Program-made: the position numbers and the translations under genes
The notes under the pieces: generated by a model
The model's input: the letters and a program-made list of their open reading frames with translations, nothing else
Database searches by the model: none
What the model was told of the DNA's origin: nothing
Assembly: GCA_029202385.1 (NCBI GenBank)
Contig: CP119314.1
Coordinates: forward strand, 4,763,001-4,827,000
From: Candidatus Sphingomonas phytovorans
GTDB taxonomy: Bacteria; Pseudomonadota; Alphaproteobacteria; Sphingomonadales; Sphingomonadaceae
DNA: 64,000 nucleotides
Reading direction: 5' to 3'
Shown here: piece after piece, positions 16,544 through 25,216 of the stretch
Position numbering within the stretch: position 1 is the first letter of the stretch
Layout of the letters: each line of letters begins with the position of its first letter

Positions 16544-19500
16544 CCGGTGCGTCCGGAGATGATGGCGGGCCGGGACGTCAGCGCCAGTTTGGGTGGAAGC
16601 GCCGGCTCGACGCTCGGCTGCGCCTTGCCCCTGATGGTGTGGGCGGAGGCCGAGGTCAGGTAATAGAAGCCGCCGAGCAGGCCTATCGGCGATTCCCGCA
16701 CCAGTTCAAGCGCCCGGATGGCACGGACATAAGGCCGGTGACGGACGAAATGCGCCACTTCGTTGCGCGTATAATAGTCGTCGGGCCGGGGCGGCAGCGC
16801 GGGGGAGGGCCAGGGCGACAGATACTGGATCAGTTCCTGATTCAGCCGTTCCTTGTTGGCCTCGACCGTATCGTCGTCGGTGAACACCAGGTCCGCGACG
16901 ACGCGCAGCCGGAGATAGGGCGGATTGGTCACCCATAGCTGGATGAACGGGCTGATCCGTTGGCCGAGATAGGTCGCGATCGCATTGAGCGTGGTCGCGT
17001 CGCAGGCGGGGATCGTCGGATCGGAAATGGCTGGCGTCTGCGGCCCGGGGACAGGAATGACCCAGACATTGCCCGGCACGGGGGCGATGCCGCCGTCGCT
17101 CGCCGGTACGACCGCGACCTGCCACAGTGACGGAAACGCCGCGAGCGCGAGGCGGGAATAGTCCCAGCCCTGGATGCCGCGATCCTTGTGGCGCAGCCGT
17201 TCGGCCAGCCAGAGTTCGAAGCCGGCGCCGATCTCCGCCGGCGCGCCGCCGGACGACGGCATCGGCTGGTCGATCGAGCCGAGATCGGGCAGGGGCGTGA
17301 CGGTTTTCGCGATCGTGCCGGCGGGCAGGGGATCGCCCAGGCGTGCGCCACCGCCCGGGCCGACCCATGTCGCCATTGCCGCATTGGTCACCAGCCCGGC
17401 GAGTTTCGGAAAGGCGGTCGTGTGGCTGGCCACGCTCACCCGCAACCAGGGCTGCGCGGCATGCGCTTCGGAAAGGGCGAGGCTGACGATGCCCGAATTG
17501 CGCAGGTTGTTGGTGGTGTCCCGCAAGGGCGTCAGCGGCGGCCAGCGCGTGCCGCCATGACCGTCTATTCCATGACCCTGCGCCCAGACGACTGGCGGCG
17601 TATCGGTTGGCCAGCCGCCCGCCGGCGGTGCGAGCTGGAACAAGAGGGTCAAGGTCTCGGCCGGGTCGGACAGGCCGATTTCCAGCGCGCCCGCGGGGTC
17701 TATCGGGGTGAGCAGCGGCACTGTCCCGCCTGCCTGCCACCGCACCGGCTCCACGCCGTCGAAGGGTAGCAGGTGGAACAGCGTCGCGGGCGGCGCGGCG
17801 TCGTCAGGTCCATTGGTCGTGACGGGAGCCGGTATGGCCGTGGTTGCGGTGTAGGTGACCTGGATGCTCGCCGCCATCGGCAGCCAGGGCTGGTTGGGAA
17901 AGCCGAGCAGGTCGGTGCCCTTCATGCACTTGTCGATGCAATCGCTGCTGTCCGTGGTGGCGAGCCTGGTCTGCACGTCGCGCAAGCCGGCCGCCGTGAC
18001 GGGCCGGGCGACCGCCGCCGGCCGGCCCGCTGCCCTGGCCTGCACGTCGAGCGCGCCCGATGCGGCATCGATCAAGGCGCGGGCGCTGTCGAGCCGCGCC
18101 GGTGTCGGTGTGGCGATGGTCGACGCATTCCCGGCCAGCCAGGCGTCGAGGCTGGCATGCACGCTGGCGACGTCGGGTGTCGGTTGCCAGATACGGCGAA
18201 GCCGCCGGAGGAAACCGGCCGTGTCGACGTCTCCCAGCGCCGATGAGAGGCTGGCGCGCCAGTCAGCCTTGGTTGCCGGATCGGCGTCGTTCGCCGCGAT
18301 CTCGTCCTCGATCGCTTCGAGCGCGGCGCCGTCCAGATTGGCGACCGCGCGCTGGACCGCCGCCCGGACCGACTGTTCCAGGGTCGAATCAGGCGCGGTG
18401 GCGTTTGCCGCGATGATCGGCTCGAGATGCGAGATGATGGGATGGTTCTTGTCCGGTTGTCCGCATTGCTGCGCGCAGGCCGATGCCGCCGCGGTCAACC
18501 GCACCGATGCCGCCATCACATTCGGCGCGTAGAGTACGTCGCCAAAGGCGGTCTTGGGCTGGCTGAGGCACAGGCAGACCGTGCTCAGGGTCGGATCGTA
18601 ATAGGGTGGCGGGGTGCGGGGCTCGACCGTCGCGACCAGCTCGGTGGTGGGATCGATACTGGCGTCGACGATCGGAACCGGAACGCGTCCGCCGGTCTGG
18701 AACAGATAATGCGCCGGATCGGACGTCTGCCAAAGGCCAGGGTTGAAGACGTCGAGCTTCGCCCTGAAGCTTTGATTGTCGAACTGGGTTCCCGGCGGCA
18801 CCGTCTTGCCATCGGCGTCGATGACATAGGCCTTGTAATAGCCTCGGAAGCCGGTGCTGGTCACGGGCAGGCCGAACCATTCGATCGTCAGCTCGAAACT
18901 GTCCACCGGCTTGATGAAGAGTTCCGGCGCGGCGATCTGCAGCGTCGCCTCCTGGACCGGGGGCGATCCGAAGACGAGGAAGGGCTGGCTGGTATCGATC
19001 GGTCCGGTCGGCGTCGACGCCTGGAGATCGGTAAGGCCGACCACCTCGACGTCGATCGCCAGCGTCGAGAGCCGCATCGTCGCGAGCAGCGAATAGGGAT
19101 AGACGGTGATCTCGCCCGACGGGCCCGTCAGCGTTACCGGTTCCTGCAGCAGGTCGGCGACCACGGTCGGCATGTCCATGTCGGGGACCGCGCTGTCGGT
19201 GGCGGGCGGCAGGGCGTCGGTCGCGGCCGGCTGGGTGGAGAGCGCAACCAGCGGATCGGCATCGGTGTCGAGGATGAACGACAGGGCAAACAACGGGTAA
19301 TCGTCGCTGGGCGCGGCGACCTGATACCGGGCGATATCGATCCAGCCGCCCGCCGTCGAATAGCGCAGGGCGAACGCCGCCTGCATCAGCTGGATGAAGG
19401 CGTCCTCCGCCAGGATGCCGGTGGTTGCGGCGATGCCCTTGAGTATCTCGTTCACTGCCGTCAGGCTCTCCGGCGCCATCTTCAGGGCGAGCGTGACCGC

Positions 19501-20673
19501 GCGGGTTCCGCTGGCCAGCATCAGCGTCGGGCTGGCGACGGCGAAGCCGAGAGTCGCCTTGGTCGTGGTCAGGACGCCCGAGGTGCCGACGTGAGTCGCG
19601 CCGAACAGCGGAAAGGGCTTGGCGATCGCCGGCGCTTTCTCCGACAGGGCGACGACGCCGGTCAGCACCTGCGCGGGAAGACGAGAAGTTCCCACGACGG
19701 CCATGTCCGAGGTGACGGTCAGCGTGCGCAGCGCCGCGACAGATGCGAGATCCACGGTGAAGGCGGCGTCGAGCGCATAGGCGATGTCCTCCCCGTCAGC
19801 GTCGGTCCCGGCGAGGAATTTTGTGTCGTGCGGCAATTCGACATGAGTCACGCCCTTTGCGGGGGTGAAGGTAAGGCACACCGTGTCGGGCGTGCCAGCC
19901 CGGCCGGTCTGGCGCAGGATGTCGGACTGGTAGAAATCGATCAGCCGCGCGGGGAAGCGGTTGATCGCATTCTGCGCGTGGCGGAACAGCCTGGCAAAGG
20001 CATCGTACAGGCCGGATTGTGGCGCGTGCGACGGATCCTCGAAAGACTGCTCCATCGCGTGCAGGGCGGCATCGCGACCTTGGCCGAGCGCGGTGAGGAT
20101 CGCGGAGAACAGATCATCGAGGCGATCGAGAAAAGCGGGAAACCATCCGCCGGAATTGAGGCGCACCGCGTCTTCGGGCGCGCTGCCGCCGAGATGCGTC
20201 GCGAGGCTCCGCGCCGGGGCGGCAAGGATGTCCTGGCGATCCGAGCCGGCCAGCGCGGCCAGCGCCGGCTGCAGGCTGGTGTGATCCGCCTTGCTCCGAG
20301 TGAGGATACGGATCAGCCGCAAGATCGCGACGAGCGCGGGGCGCAGTGAATCGAGGCGCTCTTCGGCGCCCTCCGCGGCACGCAGGTCGACCAGGATCTG
20401 GTCGAAGGTGGCGCGGATCTCGTCGAGGTCGAGGCTGGCATAGCGCGCCTGAGCGATGGCGGGATCGCTGAGGAAGAAGACCGTCCAGTCGCGATGCGGC
20501 TGGTTGGCGAGGTCGTAGAAGGTGATGAGAGCACCATATTCGCCGGCAAAGGCGAGCAGGTCAGCCAGGCTGCGTCCGTCGACCTCGACCCGCGCGGGCG
20601 CCGGTGCCGCGCGCTGGCGATCGCGCTGGCTCGGCGCGTCGTTCAGGGCACGAACGTCATCCAGCGCGGTCAT
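16540..20673 (-). CDS. eCIS baseplate wedge protein (Afp11/gpJ-like), very large
   Basis: 1377 residues from ATG 20673, with GAGGTGA upstream and 11 bases after the gp25 stop. The early region NAINRFPARLIDFYQSDILRQ (near 230-250), followed by a PDTVCLTFTPAKG segment, resembles the start of baseplate J/TssF-type wedge proteins. The end (about 1240-1377) has WVTNPPYLRLRVVADLVF, QYLSPW and RNEVAHFVRHRPYVRAI, the C-terminal block of eCIS baseplate J proteins. Several Ala/Asp-rich regions and two Cys pairs (CLCL, CAQQC) occur between. It should form the wedge around the spike together with gp25 and the next gene. Its length exceeds Afp11 but fits the enlarged baseplate proteins of non-phage injection systems. 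Assignment rests on end motifs, size and gene order. Confidence 0.75.
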   Translation of the reverse strand: MTALDDVRALNDAPSQRDRQRAAPAPARVEVDGRSLADLLAFAGEYGALITFYDLANQPHRDWTVFFLSDPAIAQARYASLDLDEIRATFDQILVDLRAAEGAEERLDSLRPALVAILRLIRILTRSKADHTSLQPALAALAGSDRQDILAAPARSLATHLGGSAPEDAVRLNSGGWFPAFLDRLDDLFSAILTALGQGRDAALHAMEQSFEDPSHAPQSGLYDAFARLFRHAQNAINRFPARLIDFYQSDILRQTGRAGTPDTVCLTFTPAKGVTHVELPHDTKFLAGTDADGEDIAYALDAAFTVDLASVAALRTLTVTSDMAVVGTSRLPAQVLTGVVALSEKAPAIAKPFPLFGATHVGTSGVLTTTKATLGFAVASPTLMLASGTRAVTLALKMAPESLTAVNEILKGIAATTGILAEDAFIQLMQAAFALRYSTAGGWIDIARYQVAAPSDDYPLFALSFILDTDADPLVALSTQPAATDALPPATDSAVPDMDMPTVVADLLQEPVTLTGPSGEITVYPYSLLATMRLSTLAIDVEVVGLTDLQASTPTGPIDTSQPFLVFGSPPVQEATLQIAAPELFIKPVDSFELTIEWFGLPVTSTGFRGYYKAYVIDADGKTVPPGTQFDNQSFRAKLDVFNPGLWQTSDPAHYLFQTGGRVPVPIVDASIDPTTELVATVEPRTPPPYYDPTLSTVCLCLSQPKTAFGDVLYAPNVMAASVRLTAAASACAQQCGQPDKNHPIISHLEPIIAANATAPDSTLEQSVRAAVQRAVANLDGAALEAIEDEIAANDADPATKADWRASLSSALGDVDTAGFLRRLRRIWQPTPDVASVHASLDAWLAGNASTIATPTPARLDSARALIDAASGALDVQARAAGRPAAVARPVTAAGLRDVQTRLATTDSSDCIDKCMKGTDLLGFPNQPWLPMAASIQVTYTATTAIPAPVTTNGPDDAAPPATLFHLLPFDGVEPVRWQAGGTVPLLTPIDPAGALEIGLSDPAETLTLLFQLAPPAGGWPTDTPPVVWAQGHGIDGHGGTRWPPLTPLRDTTNNLRNSGIVSLALSEAHAAQPWLRVSVASHTTAFPKLAGLVTNAAMATWVGPGGGARLGDPLPAGTIAKTVTPLPDLGSIDQPMPSSGGAPAEIGAGFELWLAERLRHKDRGIQGWDYSRLALAAFPSLWQVAVVPASDGGIAPVPGNVWVIPVPGPQTPAISDPTIPACDATTLNAIATYLGQRISPFIQLWVTNPPYLRLRVVADLVFTDDDTVEANKERLNQELIQYLSPWPSPALPPRPDDYYTRNEVAHFVRHRPYVRAIRALELVRESPIGLLGGFYYLTSASAHTIRGKAQPSVEPALPPKLALTSRPAIISGRTG

Positions 20674-20684
20674 CGCCCGTCACC

Positions 20685-21119
20685 TCACATCGGTGGCGGC
20701 GCAAGCGTGGCCTCGTTCAGATAGAACGGAAAGACCAGGTTGCTGCGCGCGTTCGTGCGGCGGACGATGAAATCGATCGAGATCGCGAGTTCGCCGTTCA
20801 GGGGGGAGACTTCCTCGATGTCGATCCGCTCCACGTCGATCCGCGGCTCCCAGTCGAGAATTGCCTTGGCGATCAGCGAGCGGATGTCGTTGGCGAGCGT
20901 CTCGGTCAGCGAATCGAAGACCTTGAGGCGCAGGCCGGTGCCATAGGTGGCTGCCATGATCCGCTCGCCCAATGCCGTCGAGAACAGCACCCACAGGCAC
21001 TCCTTTATGTTCTCGACGTCGCTCGACATCTCCACCGAAGCGAGCTGACGGTCGAAAGTGGGCGGAAAGGTCCAGCCGGTGCCGAGGAAGCTCTGGGAGA
21101 TCGATATCTCGTCGGCCAT
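20685..21119 (-). CDS. gp25/GpW-like baseplate protein (Afp9-like)
   Basis: 144 residues from ATG 21119, with GGAGG placed inside the last codons of the PAAR gene. The sequence has the gp25 fold signature: an N-terminal GTGWTFPPTFD, the central NIKECLWVLFSTALGERIMAATYGTGLR stretch (about 37-65), and DWEPRIDVERIDIEE later on. In phages, T6SS (TssE) and eCIS this small protein links baseplate wedges to the first sheath ring. Its position between the PAAR tip and the baseplate J genes is the usual eCIS order. Cytoplasmic until assembled into the particle. Confidence 0.93.
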   Translation of the reverse strand: MADEISISQSFLGTGWTFPPTFDRQLASVEMSSDVENIKECLWVLFSTALGERIMAATYGTGLRLKVFDSLTETLANDIRSLIAKAILDWEPRIDVERIDIEEVSPLNGELAISIDFIVRRTNARSNLVFPFYLNEATLAPPPM

Positions 21120-21122
21120 TGC

Positions 21123-21422
21123 CTAGCCTCCGATCATCACGGTCGGCATGCCGATCACGATGGAGCCGCCATGCGCCGTGCTGTCCCCCATGCGCGCCGC
21201 CGGCCGGCCGCCGATCTGCACCGTGGCCGATCCCTTCACGATTGAATCGGGCGGTCCGACGCAGACGCAGAGATCGCCGAGGCACGCCGCGGGAAGCCCA
21301 CCGATCAGCACGTTCGGCATGCCGGGGCCGGTGACCGGCCCGCCGACATGCGGAATCGGCGGGAGGCCCGGCGTCACCATCGGGCAGGCATGGAAATCGG
21401 TCACGCGCGCGGCGGGGGGCAT
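21123..21422 (-). CDS. PAAR-domain spike tip (Afp10-like)
   Basis: 99 residues, GAGGAAA ribosome-binding site before ATG 21422. It is a single PAAR domain: MPPAARVTDFHACPM at the start, repeated short beta-turn units with VLIGGLPAACLGD, TVQIGGRPAARMGDSTAHGG and a final VMIGG. The His and Cys residues fit the metal site that sharpens the cone. There is no extension, so this tip carries no fused toxin. It would cap the VgrG-like spike and be the first part to contact the target. Confidence 0.95.
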   Translation of the reverse strand: MPPAARVTDFHACPMVTPGLPPIPHVGGPVTGPGMPNVLIGGLPAACLGDLCVCVGPPDSIVKGSATVQIGGRPAARMGDSTAHGGSIVIGMPTVMIGG

Positions 21423-21444
21423 GGCGTGGTTTCCTCGCGCTGGG

Positions 21445-23244
21445 TCAATTGATCTTCACCAGGCCGCCCTGGACGGTGACCATGCCGCTCGAGGTCAGCT
21501 TGGCCTCGGCCGAGCCCTGGGCGGCGAAACTGGTGTCGGCATTGGCCTTGATGGTGAGGCCTGCGATCTCGACGCCGGAGGTTCCCTTGATCGAGACCTT
21601 GCCCTGCGCGGTGATCGCGACATCGGTCTTGGCGGTGAGGGTTAGCTTGGCGGCGCTGGCGATGGTGATGCCGCCAGCCTCCATGGTGATGCTGTTGTTG
21701 TTCATGTCCTTGATCGTCACCGTCTTCGCCTTGTCGTCCAGCCGGACGCTCTGCTTGGCGGGGGTGGAGACCTCGACCGCGGGGAGATCCTCGAAGAAAT
21801 CAATGCGCAGCTTGCCCCTCGTGACGATCGCCTTCAGGTTGTTCTTCGCCTCGGGCGTGACCGGAGGAGGATTCTTCTTGCTGTACAGGCTGCCGACGAT
21901 GACCGGGAAACGGGGATCGCCATTCATGAAGGCGACGACCACTTCGTCGTTGATCTCGGGGTAGAATTCAGCGCCGATCTGGTTCGAGGCGTAAAAACTG
22001 CCCAGCCGCGCCCAGACGCCCAGGTCGCCCGCCTGGAGCAACGGCAGCTTGACCTGGACGCGGAACTCTCCGTCCGGATCGCCGTCGATCTTCATCACGA
22101 TTCCGGTCTGCAGGTTGGCGACCGGCGGCAACAGGCCGGCCGCGCCGGGCGCCGCGACCTCGGGTGCGGCGGCGGCGAACCATTGCGGCGACAGGCCGAT
22201 CTCCACCGACGTCATCCACAGGCCCTCGGCGACATGCTGATGGACCGCCGAGACATAGGCGTCGCCATTGAACCGGGCGCCGAGCCCGGCGAGCGTGACC
22301 ATGCATCCGGTCTTGGCGAGCGCATTGCCCTGGAAGCGGATCTCGCCGCGGATCTTGGCGAGCCTGGCCTTGAGTAGTTCGGCCGAGGACCAGTCGGTAA
22401 GATCAGCCTTTTCGAGCGTGCCCGCGGTCTGTTGCGGATAGGTCGAGATGCCGAACACCTTGGCGAGCTGGTCCGACGAGATGTTGCCGGGCGTGGTCAC
22501 GCTGGCGCTTGCCTGACCGGACGTCGCGAGTGCCTGCGTCGCCGGATCCCAGGCGACGCTCTGGATCGCGCCGGCGGTATATTGAGTCGACGCGTCCATG
22601 GCGGCGCGGAAATCGAGGATCGATTCGCCATAGGTGAGGCTGAGCACCGGCGCCTTGCTGGTATCGGGCGGCGCCACCGTCACCTCGCCGGACGACACGA
22701 TCACCACCATGCCGTTCAACTGGGCGCGGATCAGCATCAGATCCCAGTCCGACGCGTAATATTGGACGATCGACGACTGGACCGGTGAGGTCGTGGTGAC
22801 GGTCGCCTTCAGCCCGGCCGCGCCGATCAGTTTCTTGATCACGTCGCTATCGGTCATCTTCTCGAAGATGGCGTTGTTGCGCGCGAGCGTCATCGCCATC
22901 GCCTTGTCCGTCGCGTCGACGACGAGGCGGGAGGGGCCGTCCTGCGTGACCTGAAGACCCTGGCGATAGATGGTGCCGGAAAAGACCAGGGTCTCGCTCG
23001 AATCATAGCCGAGCGAGATCGTCAGCGGCTTGCCTGGGATCAGCGCATCGGTCTCGCTGATCGGGAAGGTCGCCTCGGACGGGCTCCCGTCGGAGATCAC
23101 GACGCGGCACTGGGGCAGCTTGTTGACCCCGGTCCATATGTCGATCGAGACGACCTGATAGGCGCTGTCGAGTGCCTTGCCGTCCGCCGTGATAGTGGTG
23201 GCGACCAGTGCTCCGGCGGTCTGGGTAGGGGAGGGAGCGGTCAT
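21445..23244 (-). CDS. VgrG-like spike protein (Afp8-like)
   Basis: 599 residues; ATG 23244 overlaps the upstream stop in an ATGA junction. The N-terminal two thirds match the gp27-like domain (VDATDKAMAMTLARNNAIFE near 107-126 and SSIVQYYASDWDLMLIRAQL near 155-175). From about residue 375 comes the gp5 OB-fold, with GIVMKIDGDPDGEFRVQVKLP, then EINDEVVVAFMNGDPRFPVIVGSLY. The end (about 480-599) is a repetitive V/T/K-rich beta-prism needle. It forms the trimeric spike on which the PAAR protein sits. No fused effector domain is seen after the needle. The order LysM protein, VgrG, PAAR, gp25 is that of Afp/PVC loci. Confidence 0.95.
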   Translation of the reverse strand: MTAPSPTQTAGALVATTITADGKALDSAYQVVSIDIWTGVNKLPQCRVVISDGSPSEATFPISETDALIPGKPLTISLGYDSSETLVFSGTIYRQGLQVTQDGPSRLVVDATDKAMAMTLARNNAIFEKMTDSDVIKKLIGAAGLKATVTTTSPVQSSIVQYYASDWDLMLIRAQLNGMVVIVSSGEVTVAPPDTSKAPVLSLTYGESILDFRAAMDASTQYTAGAIQSVAWDPATQALATSGQASASVTTPGNISSDQLAKVFGISTYPQQTAGTLEKADLTDWSSAELLKARLAKIRGEIRFQGNALAKTGCMVTLAGLGARFNGDAYVSAVHQHVAEGLWMTSVEIGLSPQWFAAAAPEVAAPGAAGLLPPVANLQTGIVMKIDGDPDGEFRVQVKLPLLQAGDLGVWARLGSFYASNQIGAEFYPEINDEVVVAFMNGDPRFPVIVGSLYSKKNPPPVTPEAKNNLKAIVTRGKLRIDFFEDLPAVEVSTPAKQSVRLDDKAKTVTIKDMNNNSITMEAGGITIASAAKLTLTAKTDVAITAQGKVSIKGTSGVEIAGLTIKANADTSFAAQGSAEAKLTSSGMVTVQGGLVKIN

Positions 23245-23951
23245 GTTCCCGTCTCCGTGCCGGCTCCCTTAAGCGGCGGGAACACCAGCTGCATGCCCGG
23301 CTCGAGCCGGCGGAAGCCGAGCAGGCCGTTGAATGCCGCGACCTTCAGATAATAAGTGCTGGTACCGTAGATCCGGTGACACAGATCGGGAAGCGTGTCG
23401 CCAGCCACCACGGTGACGAGATGACTCAGGTCGGGCGAGGTCATATTAGCCTCGGCGGCCAGTTGCTTCTCGCTGGCGAAGGACATGAAGGTTGCCGCAA
23501 CCTTGGCCCGGATCGGCGTGCCGTTCGGCTTGAACAGGGTATAGGTGATCTTCAGCTTGCTCAGCACGCACTGGAACTGAAGCTGAGCCCAGGAAAGCTT
23601 GATGTAGTTCGGCCGGTGGATGACGCCGTTGACGGTCGCGACCAGCTTGATGAAACTGTCGATCAGGCCCGCCACGCCATCGGTCGGCAAGGGCGTGCCG
23701 GGGATCGGCGGGGGGATGACGCCGGTGGCGTCAAAGACCAGATCGAATGAAATGCTCTCCTGCCCGACGCGATTATATTCGGGCGAGGGGCCGTTGCTGC
23801 CCGGCGCCTGGCGATCGGCATAGCAGATGGTGAAGTCGTGCGTGTAGCTGGCCGGGTTGATCCACACCGTGAAGGGCAGCCCGGTCTGGCTGTTATATTG
23901 CGCGTCGGAATAGGCCGTGACGACCATGCGCTCGAGGCTGCCGGATGTCAT
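23241..23951 (-). CDS. eCIS tube-adaptor protein with LysM domain (Afp7-like)
   Basis: 236 residues from ATG 23951, one base after the DUF5908 gene. The N-terminal 160 residues match the contractile-injection tube protein family: an early INPASYTHDFTICYAD, SISFDLVFDATG and later LKITYTLFKPNGTPIRAKVAATF. The C-terminus (about 178-232) is a LysM domain with VVAGDTLPDLCHRIYG and ending LEPGMQLVFPP. In Afp and PVC this protein joins tube and spike, and the LysM part is thought to hold the assembly rather than bind peptidoglycan freely. Confidence 0.93.
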   Translation of the reverse strand: MTSGSLERMVVTAYSDAQYNSQTGLPFTVWINPASYTHDFTICYADRQAPGSNGPSPEYNRVGQESISFDLVFDATGVIPPPIPGTPLPTDGVAGLIDSFIKLVATVNGVIHRPNYIKLSWAQLQFQCVLSKLKITYTLFKPNGTPIRAKVAATFMSFASEKQLAAEANMTSPDLSHLVTVVAGDTLPDLCHRIYGTSTYYLKVAAFNGLLGFRRLEPGMQLVFPPLKGAGTETGT

Positions 23952-23952
23952 T

Positions 23953-24156
23953 TCAGCGTGTCTCGCGCAGGCTCAGGCTGCGCAGCACCGCGCGCACGCA
24001 ATCCTCCACCAGCGCATCCCGCTGGGGACCGGTCATGGACCCGGAGGACGATGCGCCACATCCGCTCCCGCCGCCGCCCGAGCCCCCGGTGGGCGGCGCC
24101 TCGCCGGGATCGCGCACTGCCATGCGGACCCCTATCTCACTGATATGCAACGGCAT
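23953..24156 (-). CDS. DUF5908 small eCIS protein
   Basis: 67 residues. The start MPLHISEIGVRMAV is the family signature (MPxxIxEL-like), followed by a low-complexity Gly/Ser linker (about 23-40) and a short C-terminal helix, RDALVEDCVRAVLRSLSLRE. Small DUF5908 proteins recur in eCIS loci at this place, between tube and LysM genes, and have no settled function. The 11-base and 1-base gaps to its neighbours fit one transcript. Confidence 0.82.
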   Translation of the reverse strand: MPLHISEIGVRMAVRDPGEAPPTGGSGGGGSGCGASSSGSMTGPQRDALVEDCVRAVLRSLSLRETR

Positions 24157-24167
24157 GTCGTGCCCTT

Positions 24168-24695
24168 TCAGTAACCGATCAGCGCCGACACCGCCGGCAC
24201 CATGCTTACCGCCTCGTTCAGCGGCATGCGCGTGACGGTCGAGTAGGAAAATTCGAGCACTTCAGTCAGCACGTCGTTCTTCTTCGAATCGAACGGGCCG
24301 GTGACCCAGCGCACCGGCCAGGCGCGGTCGAAGGTCCAGGCAACCAGCGGGATTCGGTTCGGCCCAAGCAGCATGACGACGATCGTCTGGGTCAGGATCG
24401 GCTCGTTCAGCGTCGATCCGACCGTCTGCGCCGCCCATTCCGCAAGGAAGGACGGCGCAGTGACATAACCGCGCCGCAATACGAGATTGGGGGATTTGGT
24501 GACCCCCGGAAGCTGGTGCGCGAAGCGGTTCTCGCCGCCCTCGATCACCGTCTCGACCTCGATCTTGGCGTCGACCCCCGATACTTCCTGGAAGCTGGCA
24601 TCGGCGCCGCTCAACAATTGCAGCGCCGTGCCGCTTCCCGCCACCGCCACGGTAAAGGAAAAGGCGGGTGGCGGGATATAGACGCCGGTGACCAT
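24168..24695 (-). CDS. eCIS tube protein 2 (Afp5/gp19-like)
   Basis: 175 residues from ATG 24695, which overlaps the TAA of the first tube gene by one base (TAATG). The tail-tube pattern is clear: FSFTVAVAG at the start, FQEVSGVDAKIEVETVIEGG (about 33-52), LVLRRGYV, and the C-terminal RWVTGPFDSKKNDVLTEVLEFSYSTVTR. It resembles the first tube protein (FQEVTGLSTENTPIEYR, MRKGIF, KSEGNEVAVESIDIAFE), so the two are paralogues. Longer and more basic, it probably forms the ring or rings that join the main tube to the LysM adaptor and spike. Confidence 0.9.
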   Translation of the reverse strand: MVTGVYIPPPAFSFTVAVAGSGTALQLLSGADASFQEVSGVDAKIEVETVIEGGENRFAHQLPGVTKSPNLVLRRGYVTAPSFLAEWAAQTVGSTLNEPILTQTIVVMLLGPNRIPLVAWTFDRAWPVRWVTGPFDSKKNDVLTEVLEFSYSTVTRMPLNEAVSMVPAVSALIGY

Positions 24696-25147
24696 TACGG
24701 CGCCGAGACGACCATCGTCTCGAAGGCGATGTCGATGCTCTCGACCGCGACCTCGTTCCCTTCCGATTTCAGATCGGTGCCGGTGACCTTGATCGGGAAG
24801 GAGTTGTTGAGGGTCCAGACCATCTTCGGTGCGGCGGTCTCGTCGAGCAGGCTGATCACCACGGTCTGGCGCGCGATCGTGTTGAGCTTGATCGAATCGA
24901 ACCAGGTCCACAGCGTCGTGTCGTTGATGAAGATGCCCTTGCGCATCGTCACGTTGCCGACCTTGCCAAGGCCGGGCATCTTGATCGGATAGAAGCTCGG
25001 GCTGTCACCATGCCGATATTCGATCGGCGTATTCTCGGTGCTGAGGCCGGTCACTTCCTGGAAGCTGACCGTGCCGGTGGGAAAGCCAGCGACCGAGAAA
25101 TAGAATTTCGGAAGTGGCCATACTGCGTCTTCTACTTCGCCTGCCAT
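24695..25147 (-). CDS. eCIS main inner-tube protein (Afp1/Hcp-fold)
   Basis: 150 residues. Two ATG codons stand in tandem (25150 and 25147); I use the second because AGGAG is then six bases away rather than three. The protein has the T4 gp19/Hcp-like tube signature: WPLPKFYFSVAG, FQEVTGLSTENTPIEYRHGD, GNVTMRKGIF and VESIDIAFETMVV. It should polymerise as stacked hexameric rings inside the sheath and carry any cargo in its lumen. It follows the sheath gene by 66 bases, the usual high-expression pair. Confidence 0.93.
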   Translation of the reverse strand: MAGEVEDAVWPLPKFYFSVAGFPTGTVSFQEVTGLSTENTPIEYRHGDSPSFYPIKMPGLGKVGNVTMRKGIFINDTTLWTWFDSIKLNTIARQTVVISLLDETAAPKMVWTLNNSFPIKVTGTDLKSEGNEVAVESIDIAFETMVVSAP

Positions 25148-25216
25148 CATGAACTCCTGTTATTTGGCGTGTCATTTGGAATGGTTGGATAAAGCGCGTG
25201 TCGCGTCGGGCCGCGA

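Noticed and set aside
14705..20349. Open frames above 600 codons on the + strand across the two baseplate genes
   Set aside because: They mirror the codon pattern of the minus-strand genes and have arginine-rich composition without any recognisable motif.
24696..24911. N-terminal extension of the second tube protein
   Set aside because: The upstream frame is antisense-like arginine-rich sequence lying inside the first tube gene; the TAATG junction at 24695 gives a normal tube protein start.
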